Source: Brienomyrus brachyistius
Lineage: Eukaryota > Chordata > Actinopteri > Osteoglossiformes > Mormyridae
Assembly (NCBI RefSeq): GCF_023856365.1
Contig: NC_064543.1
Coordinates: 6,093,952 to 6,157,951, forward strand
Reading direction: 5' to 3'
Length of the DNA: 64,000 nt
Made by a program: the position numbers and the translations under genes. Positions within the stretch are counted from its first letter, which is position 1. Every line of letters begins with the position of its first letter. The notes under the pieces were generated by a model. That model did no database searches. It saw only the letters and a program-made list of their open reading frames with translations, and was not told where the DNA came from. Of this stretch, positions 58,616 through 64,000 are shown one piece after another.

Positions 58616-61600
58616 ATGAGAAAAAGGTAAGTCGCGGCGTGGTGTTGGGATAGATAAATAGTAATAGTAAAATGCCGTGATAGATAAATATTAATATATA
58701 GACAGCAAATAGTTTCTTTAGTTTTATGATAATTTACCTTCGTGGAGTGTAAGAAAATCAAGATATCAGCTGGCCTTATCAATACTGCGGAAGGGGCTGA
58801 TAATTTGTATGTTTTTAACTTTTCCATTTAGGGACAGTTCAGCCTCTTGACAATGTGATGCTCGAGACAGGATGTTTATGCGTGAAAACGTGCTTCTGTA
58901 CTGCGCTCCGGTCAATCTGGCGTGCTGTAAGCTGTCCGCTAGGGTTCGTGCAGCTGGAGAACCATAAAACCAAAGGGGGGCATCGCCTTGGGGCCGCTGT
59001 GCTGTTTTTAAGACACTGAAAGAAAGTTTCAGTTCGTGGAGAAATCCCCCTCTTATACTTTTAAATGGTTACCTAGCGGTCTCTTTTTAATATCGGACTG
59101 TGAAACGGCGTATAAACGCAAGTTAACCTGTAATTTTGTTCATGTATTTGGTGACTCCCCAGTGAGGTGCTGGCTGCTGAGTCGGTGGCTTGTCTGAATA
59201 AAGCTTTATGCCACCTTAAAGATATTTGGGAGGAAATCGGGATACCAGAGGATCAGCGACTGCAAAGGACAGCGGTGGTAAAGAGTCATGTGAAAGTAAG
59301 TAAAAATGGGGGATTAAGGGACCCTGTACAGAGCAGGGAGTAGTGAACAGATGAGTGCTCTCCTTAGGGCTTGCTGGACATGATGATTGCAGAAGAAGAT
59401 GACCTCAGGGGGCGGTTGGTGAGCAGCATAGAGTCGTGTCGCAGGGACCTGGATGCACTGTGCATGGAACTTCAGCTGCCTCTGTTTAAAGTGAGTCCTG
59501 AATGCGGGAGATGCGAGTGCATCTGAACTGGAAACAGTCACACGAGCGTGCGTCCTCATACTCCTCAACTACTAAGGAATTCCTAAATAACAATCTCCCT
59601 TAAATGGGCCAGTGACGGCACACTTTCCCAGCACTTGCATTCTATCTGCGCTCAGGAGGAGGAGGGCCACACCATGCTGCAGCAGGAGAAGGACATCCGG
59701 ACCCGGGTGGAAGCAGCCATGACGCAGAAGAAGCAGAGGATGCAGGAGCTGAGAGCCCTGCTGCTGCAGGAGCAGGTTCTCTGTGACATCCTGCGCATGG
59801 ATACCCACCGCATCGACCACGAGGCCGTGCCCTCGCTGGGGCAGCTGGACACCTACCGCCATCACGTCGCCAACCTCAGTGCTGAGAAGGTAGCCTCCCA
59901 ATGTCCTCTGTGCGGTTTTGGAGATCTGTGGCACGGGTTGGAGATCAGCGTGGAAATGATCTGCAATGAAGATTAAGTTAGTTTAAAAGGTCAAATAGTG
60001 AAGTTACTTTAGTTATATTATAATACTTAAAAACATTTTCCTTCTAATGTTCTGTCACGCCCCCCAGGAACGAAGGCACGCAGAATTTGTCAGCATTAAG
60101 AAAGACATCATCTCACGGATGGAGGATCTCGACAGGCTTCCGGACACGAGTTTCGAGAGGGAGGTGATTTGTGAGGATGAGGAGGCCTTCTGCCTGTCAG
60201 AGGAGAACATCTCATCTCTCAAGCTGCTCCTCGCTCAGGTGCTGCTCTCTGCTCGGGGCGAACGCGATGCCTGCAGCCCACGCTGACTGATTAATGAATT
60301 TTTTTTCCTGCCTTTTTTTTTCCAGCTTGAGGAACAGAAGGTGGAGAACGAGCTTCTGTGTGACGCTTACCGGGCAAAGGTGCGGGAGCTGTGGGACACC
60401 CTGCAGGTCAGCCAGAAGGACAGGGAGGTGCTGGCGGATCACATGATCGTGTCGAGGAAGAGAAACATGGATGCTGTAAGGAGACGTACTGCCCCAAACG
60501 CACTGCACATCCTCCTAAGGGGACTGTAGCGGCTCGGTAATGAGGTGCTTCTCCTTTGGCCCATAAGCTGCAAGCAGAGGTGACGCGTCTGGAAGTGCTC
60601 AGACTTCAAAGTATCCGGGACCTAACCGAAGCCAAGAGGGTAGAAGTGGCCCAGTACTGGGAGAAATGCTTCTTCAGTATCGAGCAGCGACGCACCTTTG
60701 TGCCGTACTATGATGGTAAGGGGTCCATTTAAAGCGTCTGCATGGTGTAGTAATACAGGTGAACAGGTGGGGGCAGCATCGTGCCTTCTGAGACATGGGT
60801 TTGAGTCCCTATTCTGTTTGTTATAGAGATTGAAAATTCTCTGTGTGTTTGAGAGGGTTTTCCCCCCCACAGTCCCAAATGATATGGTTAGGTTTGGCAT
60901 TTCAAAAGGCCTGTCCCTCCCATAACCCTGTAGCGGGTCGGCAGGATGGAGGACGGGTGGATAGCAGAAGGTAAGATGGATGTTCGCTTTCCACAGATGA
61001 TTTCACGGAAGAATTGTTGAACCTGCATGAAAGTGAGGTGCAGAGGCTTAAGCAACATCACCAGGAACACCAGGAGCTTTTCGAAGGGGTTCAGAGGTGG
61101 GAGGACAGCTGGAGACTCTACTTAGACCTGGAGGTGGGTTTATGTGTCAGTTATAAGGACGACAGTCCTTATACTACCTAAGTCATGCTTAGTGCACGGC
61201 AGCTGTCTGAAGTAAGTCTGGTTAAGTGTTAGTTGTTATATTGGTAACTTCTGCTAAACTTTAATGTGAAAGTTGTTGAACATGAATGAAAAATTGCGAA
61301 GGGGCAGAAGGAAAAATGATCTGTTCCTGCAGAGAAAAGCAACGGATCCGTCCAGATTTACGAACAGGGGTGGAAACCTTCTCAAAGAAGAGAAGCAGAG
61401 AGCTGACCTTCATAAGAGCCTACCCAAGGTGAGGGGGGGGGGCCATGTGCCTGCTGGTCTCTGTCTCCGGGCGCCGTGCTCACCGAAATAACTGTGTCTG
61501 CGAAGCTGGAGAAGAATCTGAAGGCTCAGATTGACGCCTGGGAGAAAGAGGAGGGCCGGGAGTTCCTGGTCAATGGACAGAAGTTCCTGCAGTACGTGGA

Positions 61601-63385
61601 GGAGCAGTGGGAGGTGCACCGGACAGAGAAGGAGCAGGAGAAGCTGCAGCGGGTAAAGGCAGGATGTCCGTGGTGGTCCTCCAGTACGGGGTTGCGGGCC
61701 ACAAGGCGGGGGACACCCTGGATGGGATGCCAGTCTGTCACATGACAAACGCACATTCTCACTCATGCCAGTTTAGACATACCAGGTAGCCTAACTGCAT
61801 TTTCTTTGGTCCTGCTGTTAATCTCCATGACAGCAACTGAAAAAGAGCAAGCAGATGGAGGAGGAAATGTTATACGGGACAGCCCCACGGACGCCATCCA
61901 AGCGGAGGCTCCCGGGAGCGCAGACCCCAGGAAAGGTCCGGAAGGTAACTCGGCATGTCATCGAGCCGTCTATGCTGCCAGACATGAGGTTAGTGAACGC
62001 CTCCAGCTGTCAGCAAGGACAGGAAACCATGATACACGTGTAATCTGAAGGTCATTGGTTCCAATCCCAGAAGGCCGTCTTTCTGGAGCCCAGCACTAAG
62101 CTCATGATTAGCGACAGTAATAAAATCACCGAATGGTGTTCCTGAACCACGCTGACGCTTTCCCTTGACAGCGTGGCCCCGTAGTGCTTACGCCAGGGCG
62201 TGGCAAACCTCTGCGCGTCAGCCTGCTGGAGCGAAACAAGGAGAATGCGCCACACCTCAACGTGACGACTCTGGGCGGTGCATCGAGGCCGCGGGCAGGC
62301 CCCCAGTGCCACCTCAGCGCCAACTCCGTCACCAGCAGCTGTTCTGAAATAGCGGTAATTCCCGTTTTAGCGGAAGCATCTGTCAATGTGCAGGGGCAGA
62401 TCTTAGAGGGGGTGGGGGGAGAGGCATGGTCCCCCTTAATAAATACATGGCCACCACACATCAAAATAATAAATGCTAAATATTAGGGGTGTAACGGTAC
62501 ACATAATTCACGATTTGGTGCGGACCGTGGTTTTGGGTTTACGGTTCGCTGCAATTTCGGTACAACAAGGAAAACAGATGAGCCGCACCTCACTGCTCCA
62601 GTGAGCCGTTCACACTGTATTTCATTTTAGAAGGAGTTTGTCAACGTCGAGTCAGCACTCCAGTCCATGTCTGTGTGAACACGCAGGTAGGGTCCCACAC
62701 TCGTCGTGTCCTGCATCTTCTCCACGCCTGACCCTCTTTATGAAACGGCTGGATCCACTGAGCTTCATATCTCCCAGGAATAAGCAATGCTGTGTCTTAA
62801 GCTGGGCTCTCTGCTGCTTCTCTGTTTACATAACATATCTTTTTGGCATTTGGTGCCATAAGATTCACTCTTTAATAAGTGGACGTGTGACATTTTCCTC
62901 CTAACCTGCTACACGTTTAACTCTGATCTAAATCTTGACTCGGAGACGTGTTGCACATTAGGGGCATGTAGCTGACCGTATTCATGCTCAAACACCATTT
63001 CTGCTAAGTACTGCACTGCACTGTGTCACTGCACTGCAGAAGGTTGTCACTACCTGTGCGTTGGCTGTCAGTATCGACCAGGATGTAGGATGCAGGGTTT
63101 TAATGAAACTTTAGATGTAGGATGTCATCTGCTGCTTGGTGTTTTGTAACGGTGCTTTGCCACTGATATCTGCAACATATAATAGACGGTGATACTGATA
63201 TGATGCTAATACATAAGCGATAGTTAATGACTGTTTTCGTTGTCCTTGGTAGTCATGGAAGTTACAAATTAGCTGGTTGGCTTCTTGGTTTATCATTTGT
63301 CTGCATTTTTTAGGGAGAACCCACGAAAGCATCACTTAAATCTCACAGCAAGACGGGCATCACCAACTTGACTGTCGCTGATTGA
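58616..63385 (+). CDS. prc1: Protein regulator of cytokinesis 1 (PRC1)
   Basis: PRC1 is an antiparallel microtubule bundler of the anaphase midzone, a partner of KIF4A and a CDK1/PLK1 substrate. Exons: 58616-58626, 59163-59295, 59368-59490, 59656-59889, 60068-60238, 60326-60475, 60568-60715, 60997-61133, 61333-61428, 61506-61652, 61834-61944, 62172-62354, 62631-62672, 63314-63385 (TGA), giving 585 residues (human 620). The N-terminus reads RKSEVLAAES. A long coiled rod follows, then the spectrin-like microtubule-binding domain with TDPSRFTNRGGNLLKEEKQR at about 373-392 and FLVNGQKFLQYVEEQWEVHR. CDK1 sites fall at Thr470 (APRTPSK) and Thr481 (QTPGK), the human numbers exactly. A KEN box occurs in ERNKENAPHLN. 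The last two exons are the least certain. The 42-nt exon 62631-62672 matches a 14-residue human cassette but needs a weak GTGTGA donor. A stronger donor at 62688 would include an in-frame TGA at 62676-62678. Confidence 0.93.
60770..60970 (+). mobile_element. diverged LINE/SINE-type repeat in prc1 intron 7
   Basis: GGGGGCAGCATCGTGCCTTC, GGGTTTGAGTCCC, TCCCCCCCACAGTCCCAAA and a GGATGGAGGACGGGTGGATA tail follow the order seen in a common fish repeat (CTCACACCTCCAGGTTCGAGTC... CCCCACAGTCC... GGATGGA). The copy is old and heavily mutated. Confidence 0.45.
61665..61800 (+). mobile_element. interspersed repeat fragment in prc1 intron 10
   Basis: ACAAGGCGGGGGACACCCTG followed by GATGGGATGCCAGTC and CACATTCTCACTCATGCCAG is a well-known fragment of a fish LINE-type repeat (3' region). 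Only part of it is present. Confidence 0.6.
62484..62580. mobile_element. hAT-like repeat fragment in prc1 intron 12
   Basis: TTAGGGGTGTAACGGTACAC followed by ATGGTTTGG-type text, CGGTTCG and TTTCGGTAC resembles one end of a fish hAT-type repeat that starts GGGGTGTAACGGTAC. The opposite end is not visible. The fragment ends about 50 bp before prc1 exon 13. Confidence 0.55.
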
Positions 63386-64000
63386 GGGGGGTGATGAGTG
63401 GAGGTGTCATGTGACACTGTCACCTCCAATGAGAGCTATCATGTATCACTGCCACTTGTTGACTGTATTAGCAGGTAAATCAATGCACATCAGCACATAC
63501 GGAAATGCCCTGTTTGTACAAACACTGCTACTTCCTAATAATGCACTCATTAAGCATGCTTTAAGTTATATTCTGTTTTTTGTGTTCTTTAAAAAATATT
63601 AGAACAACCTTTATTAAATTGAGGCTTTAACCGATTTTGTGTATGTATATATTTATAATAGTAAACATCTGTATATATAGTCTAGGTGTACTAACCAATA
63701 ACAGGTCAAGTTTTCTCCTTTCATCTATACCTTTGTCTAATTCTTTGCACAATGGAAAAGTACGATCTCTGTCCTTTTCTGTAAAATAAATTGCTATTGT
63801 TCTATCAGATTTGCATTGTGTATTTTTTTCCCTGAAATGAACTGTGAGTGACAGGGTGTCAACTGCTTCATGAACAGCAGTTACTGTAAGCTGAAGGATA
63901 TCTTGAAGCAGCAATAGAATAGAATGACTTATTGCACATTTCTCGCACACCAAAATTAGCATAGCGATCCATAGGATGTGCGCATCCTTGTCATTGTATC
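63386..64000 (+). other. prc1: prc1 3' UTR and flank
   Basis: This AT-rich sequence follows the prc1 stop, with ATTAAA at 63613-63618 and AATAAA at 63785-63790. Either could end the transcript. No further exon is visible before the window ends. Confidence 0.55.
63785..63790 (+). terminator. prc1: candidate poly(A) signal of prc1
   Basis: AATAAA lies 400 bp after the stop. The earlier ATTAAA at 63613 is an alternative. No transcript evidence is available to choose. Confidence 0.45.

Noticed and set aside
61945..61997. Extension of prc1 exon 11 to a donor GTTAGT near 61991
   Set aside because: The extended exon would end in a phase that puts a stop a few codons into the next exon. The donor at 61945 keeps the KEN-box exon open.

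Overview
The window is nuclear DNA of a bony fish, most likely a teleost. It shows vertebrate gene architecture (many short exons, almost all with GT-AG introns). Fish-type interspersed repeats are present: a Tc1/mariner element, hAT-type miniature elements, and LINE 3' ends with TGGATGGA tails. The gene set matches a human chromosome 15q26.1 neighbourhood. Nothing indicates a bacterium, plasmid or virus.

Six protein-coding genes can be rebuilt exon by exon with every phase agreeing. From left to right they are: (1) crtc3, + strand, entering from the left with exon 1 outside the window; coding 2928-18052, 3' UTR to about 20.57 kb. (2) A secreted ADAMTS-like gene (one thrombospondin repeat, Cys-rich and spacer regions, Thr-rich linker, C-terminal NTR domain; ADAMTSL5 architecture), + strand, 28961-40324. 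(3) hypk, + strand, 45148-46046. (4) hddc3/MESH1, - strand, 49050-47870. (5) vps33b, + strand, 50378-57147, 23 exons. (6) prc1, + strand, 58616-63385, 14 coding exons.

The genes do not form one pathway. CRTC3 is a cAMP/SIK-regulated CREB coactivator. The ADAMTS-like protein acts in the extracellular matrix. HYPK works with the ribosomal N-acetyltransferase NatA. HDDC3 hydrolyses ppGpp-like nucleotides and NADPH. VPS33B is an SM protein of the CHEVI trafficking complex. PRC1 bundles spindle-midzone microtubules. CRTC3, HDDC3, VPS33B and PRC1 are neighbours in human 15q26.1. The ADAMTS-like gene and HYPK are not at that human locus.

Non-coding highlights: an AT-AC (U12-type) intron in crtc3 that carries a 48-bp, about 22-copy minisatellite; a 680-bp TG-rich microsatellite 60 bp before a crtc3 exon; a 44-bp, about 12-copy tandem array in the 8.4-kb gap after crtc3; an intact hAT-type miniature element with a perfect 8-bp target duplication in vps33b intron 1; an internally deleted Tc1 element in vps33b intron 12; a CCAAT-ETS-CHR promoter layout upstream of prc1; and unusually many long poly(G)/poly(C) runs. 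I found no tRNA, rRNA or CRISPR array.
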